64,000 bases of DNA from Rhizobium sp. FKY42 (lineage in GTDB: Bacteria > Pseudomonadota > Alphaproteobacteria > Rhizobiales > Rhizobiaceae). This document shows positions 17,748 to 25,940 of the stretch, piece after piece (positions within the stretch are counted from its first letter, which is position 1; each line of letters starts with the position of its first letter). The position numbers were made by a program, and so were the translations under genes. A model generated the notes under the pieces. It saw nothing but the letters and a program-made list of their open reading frames with translations. It was not told where the DNA came from and did no database searches. The stretch spans positions 620,001 through 684,000 of the forward strand of contig NZ_STGA01000029.1 of the NCBI RefSeq assembly GCF_005222835.1, read 5' to 3'.

Positions 17748-19080
17748 GCGTCATGCCTTCAATCGCGATCGTGGGAGCCGCCGTGCCGAAGCTTCGATCA
17801 ATATCGTTGGCTGGCGTGACCCGCATGAACATGTCCTTCAGGTTCGACGCAATGGTCACCTCGGACACGGGAAACGTGATTTCGCCGTTCTCGATCCAGA
17901 AGCCAGTTGCGCCACGGGAATATTCGCCCGTGATCATGTTGACGCCGTGACCGATGAGCTCGGTGACATAGAAGCCGTTGCCAATGCTGCGGATCAGATC
18001 CTGCGGCGAGATGTCACCCGGCTCCAGGGCCAGATTGGTGGATGCAGGATTTACGCTGGTGCCGCCCCGGACGCCGCGACCATTGGTGGACAGCCCCAGT
18101 TCCCGGCCCGTGGAGGTGGACAGGAACCAGTGGTTCAGCACCCCGTCCTCGATCATGACCATGCGTTCGCCCTTGACGCCTTCGCCATCGAAGGGGCGCG
18201 AGGACGAGCCGCGCACGATCAACGGATCATCGGTGATGTTCAGACCGGATTTGAGCACCTGCTGACCCATCCGGTCGCGCAGGAAACTCGTCTTGCGCGC
18301 GACGGAGGCACCATTGATTGCACCGGCAATATGACCAACGAAACCGCGGGCGATACGAGGATCGAAAACAACGGTGACGTTGCTTGCCGTTGGCACCTGC
18401 CGTGGATTGATGCGCTTGACCACGCGCTCCCCTGCCCGCCTGCCGATGTCACGCGCATCGTCCAGTTCAGCAAAGTAAAGGCGACTGTCGTAGTCGTAGT
18501 CACGCTCCATCTTCGTGCCTTCGCCCGCGATCACGCTGACGGAGCAACCAAAACGGCTTGCCATGTAGCTGCCGGAAAATCCGTGCGACGTAACCAGAAC
18601 AAGGCCGCCAGCACCGGCGGATGCGCCTGCGCCAGACGAATTCGTCACACCGCCGACAGCCAAGGCCGCCTCTTCGGCAGCAAGCGCTGCATCGGTCAGC
18701 GTATCGGTTGAAACCTCTGTTGGATCGAAGAGATCGAGATCGGGATAGCTGTGCGCCAGGTCCTTTTCATCAGCCTGGCAGGCAAACCGATCCTCTGGCG
18801 AGACCTTGGCCATGGCAACCGCCCGTTCTGCCAGTGCCTTGAGGTCGAAACCGGGATTGGCTGAAACACTTGCGACGCGCTGGCCGACAAAGACGCGGAG
18901 TGAAAAATCATCGCTTTCCGCACTCTGCGTATTCTCCACCTTGCCCAGTCGCACGCTGACCGACCGGGAGCGAGAGCGCACCACGACCGCATCGGCCTGG
19001 TCGGCTCCGGCCTTCATGGCAAGATCGATAAGTTCGCTGGCGCGGGTCACCAGGGCAGAGGAATCAATTTCGGATGTCAT
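17734..19080 (-). CDS. pmbA: TldD/PmbA-family metalloprotease, PmbA-like
   Basis: A 448-residue PmbA/TldE-type protein, the non-catalytic partner in the TldD/TldE peptidase complex that processes small peptides. Characteristic segments are SVSVRLGKVENTQSAE, SVSVIAGEGTKMERDYDYD, SNVTVVFDPRIARGFVGHIAGA and a C-terminal NDIDRSFGTAAPTIAIEGM. The ATG at 19080 follows GAAGGG. It is the first gene of the minus-strand lipid A run and is divergent from the Kef-type antiporter. Confidence 0.9.
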   Translation of the reverse strand: MTSEIDSSALVTRASELIDLAMKAGADQADAVVVRSRSRSVSVRLGKVENTQSAESDDFSLRVFVGQRVASVSANPGFDLKALAERAVAMAKVSPEDRFACQADEKDLAHSYPDLDLFDPTEVSTDTLTDAALAAEEAALAVGGVTNSSGAGASAGAGGLVLVTSHGFSGSYMASRFGCSVSVIAGEGTKMERDYDYDSRLYFAELDDARDIGRRAGERVVKRINPRQVPTASNVTVVFDPRIARGFVGHIAGAINGASVARKTSFLRDRMGQQVLKSGLNITDDPLIVRGSSSRPFDGEGVKGERMVMIEDGVLNHWFLSTSTGRELGLSTNGRGVRGGTSVNPASTNLALEPGDISPQDLIRSIGNGFYVTELIGHGVNMITGEYSRGATGFWIENGEITFPVSEVTIASNLKDMFMRVTPANDIDRSFGTAAPTIAIEGMTLAGR

Positions 19081-19190
19081 TCGCTTAAACCCTTCGTTCA
19101 CGAACCATGTATTGTGCACTAAACAAAGCATCAAGTGCGGCAAGCGATTCTTGTCGGCTTCCATCCTGCCACACCCCGCTGCGAGGCCTC

Positions 19191-20990
19191 ATGGCGACAC
19201 CTGATCCACTGTTCAACGAAACGCTGCTTCTGCTGGGTGGCGCCGTTCTGGCCGCGCCGATCTTCAAGAAACTCGGTCTCGGGACCGTTCTGGGCTATCT
19301 GGCAGCAGGCATCGTCATCGGACCGATCCTGCGGCTGATCTCCGATCCGGAAGAGGTGCTGCATGTCTCGGAACTCGGTGTCGTGTTCCTTCTCTTCATC
19401 ATCGGTCTGGAACTGAAGCCCTCCCGTCTGTGGCAGATGCGCGGCGATATCTTCGTTCTCGGAACTGCGCAGGTTCTGTTTTCAGGTCTGCTTCTTTCAG
19501 GTCTCGCCTATCTTGCCAATATTGCCAGCTGGCAGGGAAGCGTGATTGCAGGCTTCGGCCTTGCGCTTTCGTCGACCGCCTTTGCCCTGCAAATTCTGGC
19601 CGATAACGGGGAAACAAATTCGCTTTACGGGCGACGGTCCTTCTCGATCCTGCTGTTTCAGGACTTGGCTATCGTTCCGCTGCTGGCGCTAATCACGATC
19701 CTGGGGTCTGGGCCGGAAGCCAGCACATCGACAATTCTGATCGATTCCGGCCGCGCCATCCTTGCTGTTGCTGCCATGGTTGTGGCTGGCCGCTATCTTC
19801 TAACGCCCATGTTTCAGGTAATTGCTCGCACCGGCGCCCGTGAAGTCATGCTGGCTGCGGCCCTGTTTGTGGTCATGGGCTCTGCCGTGCTGATGCAACT
19901 CGTAGGCCTGTCCATGGCGATGGGGGCTTTCCTTGCGGGCATCATGCTGGCGGAATCCTCCTATCGCCACGAGCTGGAAGCCGATATCGAGCCCTTTCGC
20001 GGCCTTCTGCTCGCCATGTTCTTCATTGCGGTCGGCCTGTCTCTCGACCTCAACGCCATCCTCTCGAACCTCCTCCTGATTGTTCTCGGCGTGCCACTGT
20101 TCATGATCGCCAAGGGACTGGTCATCTACATACTCTGCCGCCTCTGGGGTTCTACGAAGGAGGATGCGGCCAGTATCGCAGCCCTTCTACCGCAGGGCGG
20201 CGAATTCGGTTTCGTGTTGTTCACCAGCGCTGTTTCCGCCGGTCTTCTGTCAGCGGGTACATCCTCGCTGCTGATTGCCAGCGTTACGCTGTCCATGGCG
20301 CTGACACCCTTGGGGTCGGCACTTGCGCGGCGCTATTTCACCGGTGAGCAGAAGCGGGAAGAAATAGAAGAGGATTTCGAGGGTGCCGGTGCGGATGTGC
20401 TGATGGTCGGCTTCTCGCGTTTCGGCCAGATCGCCGCGCAAATCCTGCTCGCCGGGGGCCGCGACGTGACCGTGATCGACGATTCGCCTGACCGCATCCG
20501 ACAGGCAAGCTCCTTCGGTTTTCGCATCTACTTTGGAGATGGCGCACGCAAGGAGGTTCTTCTGGCAGCGGGTATCGAGCGGGCAAAGATCGTTGCGATC
20601 TGTACGCATCGCCGCGATATTACCGACCGGATCGTGGATCTCATCCGGTCTGAGTTTCCAGAAGTGAAACTGTTCGTTCGCTCCTATGACCGCATTCACA
20701 CCATTTCACTGCGCGCACGCGAGGTGGAATACGAGATCCGTGAAACGCTGGAGTCCGGCCTGCTGTTCGGCCAGAAAACGCTGGAGGCGCTTGGAAAAAC
20801 GGAGACGGAAGCCGCAGAGATTGGATCCGATATCCGCCGTCGGGACGAGGAACGGCTGCAGATACAGGCAGCGGAAGGGCTGACCGCCGGTGTGCACATG
20901 CTGCACACCCGCCCGGTTCGCCCGGAACCCCTGACAAAGCCGAAGAGACAGCCACTGGCACACGAAGCAGAATCCGCTGGCCAGGCGTGA
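19191..20990 (+). CDS. CPA2-family K+/H+ antiporter with RCK domain (KefB/KefC-like)
   Basis: About 599 residues. Roughly 380 N-terminal residues form the cation:proton antiporter-2 membrane domain, with many helices including LGYLAAGIVIGP, ELGVVFLLFIIGLELKPSRLW and GAFLAGIMLAESSYRHELEADIEPFRGLLLAMFF. A Rossmann RCK-N/TrkA-N domain follows (DVLMVGFSRFGQIAAQILLAGG to VKLFVRSYDR). Such proteins exchange K+ for H+ and are often glutathione-gated; a gshA gene lies elsewhere in the window. The ATG at 19191 is preceded by GAGG and opens directly into the first helix. Confidence 0.9.
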   Translation: MATPDPLFNETLLLLGGAVLAAPIFKKLGLGTVLGYLAAGIVIGPILRLISDPEEVLHVSELGVVFLLFIIGLELKPSRLWQMRGDIFVLGTAQVLFSGLLLSGLAYLANIASWQGSVIAGFGLALSSTAFALQILADNGETNSLYGRRSFSILLFQDLAIVPLLALITILGSGPEASTSTILIDSGRAILAVAAMVVAGRYLLTPMFQVIARTGAREVMLAAALFVVMGSAVLMQLVGLSMAMGAFLAGIMLAESSYRHELEADIEPFRGLLLAMFFIAVGLSLDLNAILSNLLLIVLGVPLFMIAKGLVIYILCRLWGSTKEDAASIAALLPQGGEFGFVLFTSAVSAGLLSAGTSSLLIASVTLSMALTPLGSALARRYFTGEQKREEIEEDFEGAGADVLMVGFSRFGQIAAQILLAGGRDVTVIDDSPDRIRQASSFGFRIYFGDGARKEVLLAAGIERAKIVAICTHRRDITDRIVDLIRSEFPEVKLFVRSYDRIHTISLRAREVEYEIRETLESGLLFGQKTLEALGKTETEAAEIGSDIRRRDEERLQIQAAEGLTAGVHMLHTRPVRPEPLTKPKRQPLAHEAESAGQA

Positions 20991-21005
20991 GTCAGCCCGT
21001 ACCCG

Positions 21006-21887
21006 CTAGGCTTTTTGATGGTCTGCCATCAACTTCTCGAAGGAGCGCTTCAGCTCATCCTTGATGGGCTGCGTTTCTTCGAGAATCTCGCGAGCCTTGA
21101 GAAAATCCAGCACGCGAAAGCGGTTGACGGAGGGGCGCAGGAAGATATGCGGCGGGTGCAGCTTCATCTTTAGCGCGATGGCTGACTGCATCATCAATTG
21201 GCTGGCACCGAACATGCTGTCGAAACGGCTGGGTGGGTGGGTTCCATCACCTTCCGGCGCGCCCACGACATCGACACCAATAACGATGTCGCAATCCTCC
21301 ATCAGGTGTTCCCACGGGATGGGGTTGAAGATACCGCCATCCACCATGATGCGGCCATTGATTCGCACCGGCATAAAGAGACCGGGGATTGCCGCCGAGG
21401 CCGCTATGGCCAGTCGTAGATCGCCGGTTTCCAGAATGGCTTCCGTCTGGCCGTAGTAATCGGTAACGGCGATCTTCATCGGGATGGACAGGTCACTGAA
21501 GCTCTGGGGAATTGCCGGAGACAGGAAGGCCTCCAGAATGCGCTCCAGGTTGAAGTGGCCGAGGCGGAAGCCGCCAATCCCATCGCGCATGCTAGCCGGA
21601 CCTAGCGACCAGAGACGGTTGAAAACAACGTTACGGTTGCCGACCGTTTCCAGTGTGTAATCCCGGATCTCGGCGCCGCTCATTCCTGCTGCCATGCCGG
21701 TGCCAAAGATTGCACCGATCGATGAACCTGCAATGGCGACCGGACGAATGCCCAGTTCATCGAGCGCCTCGATGACCGCAATATGGGCAATGCCACGCGC
21801 GCCGCCGCCGCCAAAGGCAACGGCGACACGCGGAGAACCACTTGAGGGGACGACCTTCTCTGCGGCGGGGGAGATCCGTGTCGTCAT
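21006..21887 (-). CDS. Patatin-like phospholipase, RssA-type
   Basis: A 293-residue patatin-domain serine hydrolase. It has the oxyanion-hole GGGGARGIAH, the nucleophile elbow GSSIG and the catalytic Asp in DGGIFNPIP. There is no signal peptide, so it should act on lipids from the cytoplasmic side. It is convergent with the antiporter gene and lies 12 bases downstream of rsmD on the same strand. Confidence 0.9.
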   Translation of the reverse strand: MTTRISPAAEKVVPSSGSPRVAVAFGGGGARGIAHIAVIEALDELGIRPVAIAGSSIGAIFGTGMAAGMSGAEIRDYTLETVGNRNVVFNRLWSLGPASMRDGIGGFRLGHFNLERILEAFLSPAIPQSFSDLSIPMKIAVTDYYGQTEAILETGDLRLAIAASAAIPGLFMPVRINGRIMVDGGIFNPIPWEHLMEDCDIVIGVDVVGAPEGDGTHPPSRFDSMFGASQLMMQSAIALKMKLHPPHIFLRPSVNRFRVLDFLKAREILEETQPIKDELKRSFEKLMADHQKA

Positions 21888-21899
21888 CGCGCTTTGCTT

Positions 21900-22460
21900 T
21901 CAGGCCGGTTTGTAGCGGAAAAAGTCAATGCGGGTTTCGCCAAAAACCCTTTGTTCCAGCGGCTGGAAGACAAGATCGCACGCCACGGTCACATCCGCCC
22001 TTTCCTCCAGCACCACCAGCGCATTCGGTGCAATCCAGCCACCCTTATGGGCGGAGAGAAGAGCCTGCTCGCCGAGACCCTGACCGTAGGGCGGATCTGC
22101 GAAGACGAAATGAAACGGCTCTATATTTCCAACGGTGCCGAGACTGGTCGCATCCCGCCTCAAGATACGAGCACGACCATGCAGGCCGAACTGCTCAATG
22201 TTCTCCCAGAGCAGCCCGCGTCCCTCAACCCCGTTTTCGACGAACAGTGCGCTGCGGCATCCGCGCGAGAGGGCTTCCAGCCCCACCGCACCGGTTCCGG
22301 CAAAGAGGTCGAGAACCCGGCTGCCATCCACGGCTTCCGGGTAGACATGGCTGATGATGTTGAACAGGCTCTCCCGCGTCCGGTCGATGGTCGGCCGGAT
22401 CGCGTTGGATTTTGGCGTGGCCAGGTTACGGCCACGGAATTCACCACCGACAATGCGCAC
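21900..22460 (-). CDS. rsmD: 16S rRNA (guanine966-N2)-methyltransferase
   Basis: A 186-residue SAM-dependent methyltransferase. RsmD marks are MRIVGGEFRGRNLATP, RPTIDRTRESLFNI, VLDLFAGTGAVGLEALSRG and the catalytic-site VFADPPYG. The start is a GTG at 22460, with GGGG upstream in the tail of the preceding gene. It follows the RluB-like gene by 3 bases, so the two are co-transcribed. Confidence 0.94.
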   Translation of the reverse strand: MRIVGGEFRGRNLATPKSNAIRPTIDRTRESLFNIISHVYPEAVDGSRVLDLFAGTGAVGLEALSRGCRSALFVENGVEGRGLLWENIEQFGLHGRARILRRDATSLGTVGNIEPFHFVFADPPYGQGLGEQALLSAHKGGWIAPNALVVLEERADVTVACDLVFQPLEQRVFGETRIDFFRYKPA

Positions 22461-22463
22461 GGT

Positions 22464-24560
22464 TTAGCCCCTTGGACCGCGCGGCCCCTTGCCGCCGCCT
22501 TGGCCACCTCTCGGGCCACCGCCCGAGCCAGAACCCGGACCACGACCGCCAGCCGGACGTCCGCCGGGCTTGCCGGAACCACCGGGACGGCCATCTGGCT
22601 TGCCCGCACCACCTGGTTTGCCACCAAACTTTCCTGCTGGCTTACCACCAAAGCTTTTGCCAGCGGGACGCTCACCAGAGCGTTCACCGCCGGATCTTTC
22701 ACCGGAAGGCTTGCCACCGAATGAGCGGCCGCCTGGCTTTCCGCCAAATCCGCCGCGTCCACCTTCGCGGTCTCCGCGCTCGGGACGATCTCCAAACGAA
22801 CGGCCACCAGATGGACGACCGCCTGACGGACGCCCCCTGCCCTCGGAACGATCACCCTGCGGGCGACCGAAACCGCGCTCGCCACCTTCGCGTGATGGGC
22901 GCTCTGCCCTGTCGGGACGTTCTGCGCGCGCGGGACGATCACCACGATCCGGACGCTCCGAACGGAACGGACGATCACCGCGCTCCGGGCGGGCGCCACG
23001 CTCTGCACGATCACCCCGGTCGCCGCGACCTGCACCGCGATCATTACGCTCGCCACGGTCACGGAAGCCGCCGCCATCCTCCTCACGAGAGCGACGCGGT
23101 GCCGGAGCTTCTTCTGCACGAATCCAATCGCTGTCACCTTCGACACGATTGATGTTGGGACGACGGGGAGCTTCGGTCGGCTTGTTGAACAGACGTTCCG
23201 CCTCGGCGCGCGCCGAGGTTTTGCCAGCCCCTCCATCCTTGGTCGGGCGAGCTCCCGGAGCCATCCAGACATTGGCCGTGCGCGAAGTACCCATAGGAGC
23301 ACGCTTCTTTGGCTTCTCGTCTTCGAAACGATCGTCGCGGCCACCGGATCGGCTATCGAACTTGCCAGAAGGCTTGCCCTTTCCGGCAAACTTTCCGTCA
23401 CCGCGGCCCTTTGGTTTATCACCAAACCTGGGCCTGTCGCCAAAGCTAGGCTTTTCGCCGAACTTGCCGCCCTCGCGGCGCTCGCCACGCGGTGCATCAC
23501 GCTCGCCACGAGCGCCAGACGCTTTTTCACCTGCATCCTTTTCGCCGGCACGCTTTTCACCAGCGCCCCAGGCCTTTTCGGCACGGGGAGTTTTCACGTC
23601 AGGCTTGTCTTCATCGGCTGGCGGGTTGCTATAGATCGGCGCGTCGAAATTGGCCTTGGCCTCTTCGATCAGACGCGGACCAAGCTGATCGCGCAGCATA
23701 CGGCCGCGCGCTTCAACCACATGGCCTTCCGGCAAATCGCCAAGCTGGAAAGGCCCGTAGGAGATGCGGATCAGACGGTTGACGTCGAGCCCCAGAGCGC
23801 CCAGCACGTTCTTGATTTCGCGGTTCTTGCCTTCGCGAAGGCCCATGGTGATCCACACATTGTGGCCCTGGGTCCGATCAAGCGTCGCGTCGATTGCGCC
23901 GTAGAGAACACCATCGACGGCGATGCCGTCCTTCAGCTTGTCCAGCTGCTCCTGAGTGACCTCGCCATGGGCGCGCACGCGGTAGCGGCGCAGCCAACCG
24001 GTAGTCGGGAGTTCCAGTACACGGGACAGACCGCCATCATTGGTAAGCAGCAGCAAGCCTTCGGTGTTGATATCCAGACGGCCGATCGACATGACGCGTG
24101 GCAGTTCTTCCGGCAGGTTTTCGAAGACTGTCGGGCGGCCTTCCGGATCGGAATTCGTTGTCACCAGACCGGCTGGCTTGTGATAGAGCCACAGGCGGGT
24201 ACGCTCGATACCGCGGATCGGCTGGCCATCCACTTCGATCTTGTCGGCCAAGGTCGCGTTCACGACAGGCGTATCCAGCACCGTTCCGTTGAGGCTGACG
24301 CGGCCTTCCATGATCATGCGCTCGACATCGCGGCGCGAGGCAACGCCTGCGCGCGCCAGGATCTTGGAAATGCGCTCCGGCTTGTCCGCTGTCGCGGCAG
24401 CAACGGCTGCCGCATCGACGGCTGGCTTGCGGAGGGGTTTCGCGCCGCCCTTCTTTGCAGAAAACGCGCCATCATCAGATTTGCGGGCTGCGGTTGGTTT
24501 TTTCCTGTCGCGATCGAAGGGCTTGCCTCCTTCGCGCTTCGGCTTGTCTTTAAAGCTCAT
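22464..24560 (-). CDS. RluB-like 23S rRNA pseudouridine synthase with a long basic tail
   Basis: A 698-residue protein. Residues about 1-55 are a Lys-rich leader; 60-107 an S4 RNA-binding domain (ISKILARAGVASRRDVERMI); about 110-300 the RsuA/RluB/RluE catalytic domain, with the active Asp in GRLDINTEGLLLLTND and GLREGKNREIKNVL. From about 310 to the end lies a ~390-residue low-complexity tail rich in Arg, Gly, Lys, Asp and Pro (repeated 'ERGDRP', 'RSGGERSGERP', 'GGKPGG'). The usual family length is 240-300 residues. Tails of this sort occur in some rhizobial homologues and probably bind RNA; this one is very long. It is followed 3 bases later by rsmD. Confidence 0.9.
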   Translation of the reverse strand: MSFKDKPKREGGKPFDRDRKKPTAARKSDDGAFSAKKGGAKPLRKPAVDAAAVAAATADKPERISKILARAGVASRRDVERMIMEGRVSLNGTVLDTPVVNATLADKIEVDGQPIRGIERTRLWLYHKPAGLVTTNSDPEGRPTVFENLPEELPRVMSIGRLDINTEGLLLLTNDGGLSRVLELPTTGWLRRYRVRAHGEVTQEQLDKLKDGIAVDGVLYGAIDATLDRTQGHNVWITMGLREGKNREIKNVLGALGLDVNRLIRISYGPFQLGDLPEGHVVEARGRMLRDQLGPRLIEEAKANFDAPIYSNPPADEDKPDVKTPRAEKAWGAGEKRAGEKDAGEKASGARGERDAPRGERREGGKFGEKPSFGDRPRFGDKPKGRGDGKFAGKGKPSGKFDSRSGGRDDRFEDEKPKKRAPMGTSRTANVWMAPGARPTKDGGAGKTSARAEAERLFNKPTEAPRRPNINRVEGDSDWIRAEEAPAPRRSREEDGGGFRDRGERNDRGAGRGDRGDRAERGARPERGDRPFRSERPDRGDRPARAERPDRAERPSREGGERGFGRPQGDRSEGRGRPSGGRPSGGRSFGDRPERGDREGGRGGFGGKPGGRSFGGKPSGERSGGERSGERPAGKSFGGKPAGKFGGKPGGAGKPDGRPGGSGKPGGRPAGGRGPGSGSGGGPRGGQGGGKGPRGPRG

Positions 24561-24718
24561 ATGTTGTTTGCCTGAAGCGAGGGTGGGACATCGCGTCCTA
24601 CCTTAAGTGCGTGTGTTGACTGTACTGACGTCTTGTCGCATCTCGGTTGAACCGGCGCGACGCAGGTTGGGACCGTTCCTATCAGGTCAGGCCCGCCGGG
24701 TTAAGAGGGAATCGCCGC

Positions 24719-25189
24719 ATGAGCGGGACAAATCGTTTCATGGATGCGGCGATCGAGGAAGCAATCCGGGCGCAGGAGCGCGATGAGGTGCCAATCGGCG
24801 CTGTTGTGGTGCTGGACGGCCAGATCATCGGACGTGGTGGAAATCGCACCCGCGAGACCAATGATGTGACGGCGCATGCGGAAATCGTAGCGCTGCGCAT
24901 GGCCTGCGAGGCACTGGGACAGGAGCGGCTGGCAGGCGCGGATCTTTATGTCACGCTTGAACCCTGCACCATGTGTGCCGCGGCCATTTCGTTTGCGCGC
25001 ATCCGAAGGCTCTATTACGGCGCAAGAGATATCAAAGGCGGCGCCGTGGAAAGCGGCGTTCGCTTCTTCAACCAACCGACATGCCACCATGCGCCGGATG
25101 TCTATTCAGGTTTTGCAGAGACCGAAAGCTGCCGCCTGCTGGTGGAATTCTTTCAGGCGAGGCGCAGCGGCGAAAAACCCCTTACTTGA
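24719..25189 (+). CDS. tadA: tRNA-specific adenosine deaminase
   Basis: A 156-residue zinc deaminase that makes inosine at the wobble position of tRNA-Arg(ACG). The zinc site is complete: HAE in VTAHAEIVALR and PCTMC in TLEPCTMCAAAI. GAGGGA before the ATG at 24719 and the family length fix the start; an ATG at 24647 adds an unrelated leader. It is divergent from the RluB-like gene and its 3' end overlaps that of a lipoprotein gene by 8 bases. Confidence 0.95.
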   Translation: MSGTNRFMDAAIEEAIRAQERDEVPIGAVVVLDGQIIGRGGNRTRETNDVTAHAEIVALRMACEALGQERLAGADLYVTLEPCTMCAAAISFARIRRLYYGARDIKGGAVESGVRFFNQPTCHHAPDVYSGFAETESCRLLVEFFQARRSGEKPLT

Positions 25190-25196
25190 AGGGGTT
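25173..25196 (-). terminator. Terminator holding the stop codons of two convergent genes
   Basis: AACCCCTT (25176-25183) pairs perfectly with AAGGGGTT (25189-25196) around a 5-base loop. The minus strand continues TTTTT, making a proper terminator for the lipoprotein gene. The tadA stop (25187-25189) and the lipoprotein stop (25182-25184) both lie inside the hairpin. Confidence 0.8.
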
Positions 25197-25808
25197 CCAC
25201 CACGATGAAGAGTTGGAGGATGCCGCGGCGGCTGACTTTTTCCGCTCGCGCTCCTTCTTCAGTTCAGGCTCGCCGAGATCTGTCAGATTTGCGCTGTCTG
25301 CAACACGATATTGCACGGGCGGCTCCGTCAGCGTGCGGCGCTGGCCGGCAATACCAGGGTTTTCCGCATTGGCCTTTGCCTGACGGAAGGCCTCCCACTT
25401 CTGGGCCTCGGTCATCGTACCGGCCTGACCGTCGCCCGCCAGCAGTGGCGAGCGATAATGCGGATTGTTCTTGTTGGCTTCCGCCTCGTCACGCAGGCGA
25501 GCGCGTGTTTCTTCCGGAGACTCGACCCAGTTCGGATTGGCTTCGCGGCTTGCAAGCGAGGTCTGCGGCTGCGGCAGGTTATCCGTGCGGGCCTTGTTGA
25601 CCACCAGACCGGGACGCGGATTGTACTTGTTGCTTGGCTTGTCTTCCGGACCCAGCGAAATGGCGGAACCCAGATCGTCCACCAACTGCTCGCCCGCCGT
25701 CTTGCTCGTTCCATAGGTCGGGCTCGAAACGCAGCCGGACAAACCAACCACTGCCGCAGCCGCGGCGAGTAGGCCGAGCCTTACACGAATTGCCTGCAAC
25801 GTCTTCAT
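25182..25808 (-). CDS. Hypothetical lipoprotein
   Basis: A 208-residue protein with a lipoprotein signal: MKTLQAIRVRLG, a hydrophobic Ala/Val stretch, then the lipobox LSGC with the lipidated Cys near 26. The mature part is hydrophilic, rich in Asn, Glu, Ala and Lys, with a basic KKERERKKS segment before a Ser/Trp-containing C-terminus. I do not recognise a characterised domain; rhizobia have similar uncharacterised envelope proteins. The ATG at 25808 is chosen because it opens the signal sequence. It is downstream of ileS, after a hairpin. Confidence 0.75.
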   Translation of the reverse strand: MKTLQAIRVRLGLLAAAAAVVGLSGCVSSPTYGTSKTAGEQLVDDLGSAISLGPEDKPSNKYNPRPGLVVNKARTDNLPQPQTSLASREANPNWVESPEETRARLRDEAEANKNNPHYRSPLLAGDGQAGTMTEAQKWEAFRQAKANAENPGIAGQRRTLTEPPVQYRVADSANLTDLGEPELKKERERKKSAAAASSNSSSWWNPFK

Positions 25809-25862
25809 ACCAACCCTTCCAGACGCGCCCCGTCCTGGCACGCGAGATCACTCAAAACCCCG

Positions 25863-25885
25863 ATTGGCCGAAAAATCCGGCCAAT
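25863..25885 (-). terminator. Hairpin after ileS
   Basis: ATTGGCCG (25863-25870) pairs perfectly with CGGCCAAT (25878-25885). On the minus strand the stem is followed by CGGGGTTTTG, a weak U tract, 56 bases after the ileS stop. Confidence 0.6.
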
Positions 25886-25940
25886 TTCAGGCAGACTTAC
25901 CGGATGATGCGGCAAAGCGCAATCATCCGGTATTCTTCAC

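Noticed and set aside
22160..23584. 474-codon minus-strand frame overlapping rsmD and the RluB-like gene
   Set aside because: It is a shifted reading of the repetitive tail: Val/Arg/Ala-rich with no domain. The in-frame S4 and pseudouridine-synthase motifs belong to the other frame.
22489..23634. 381-codon plus-strand Pro/Arg/Ser-rich frame
   Set aside because: It is the antisense of the Arg/Gly/Lys-rich tail; stop codons are rare there because of base composition.
22464..23640. Repeats in the RluB-like tail taken as a CRISPR or satellite array
   Set aside because: The repeats are irregular, in frame and protein-coding; there are no equal spacers.
24561..24718. Possible tRNA gene in the tadA upstream gap
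   Set aside because: Short GC-rich stems exist but no cloverleaf or TTCGA arm can be drawn; the gap fits two divergent promoters.
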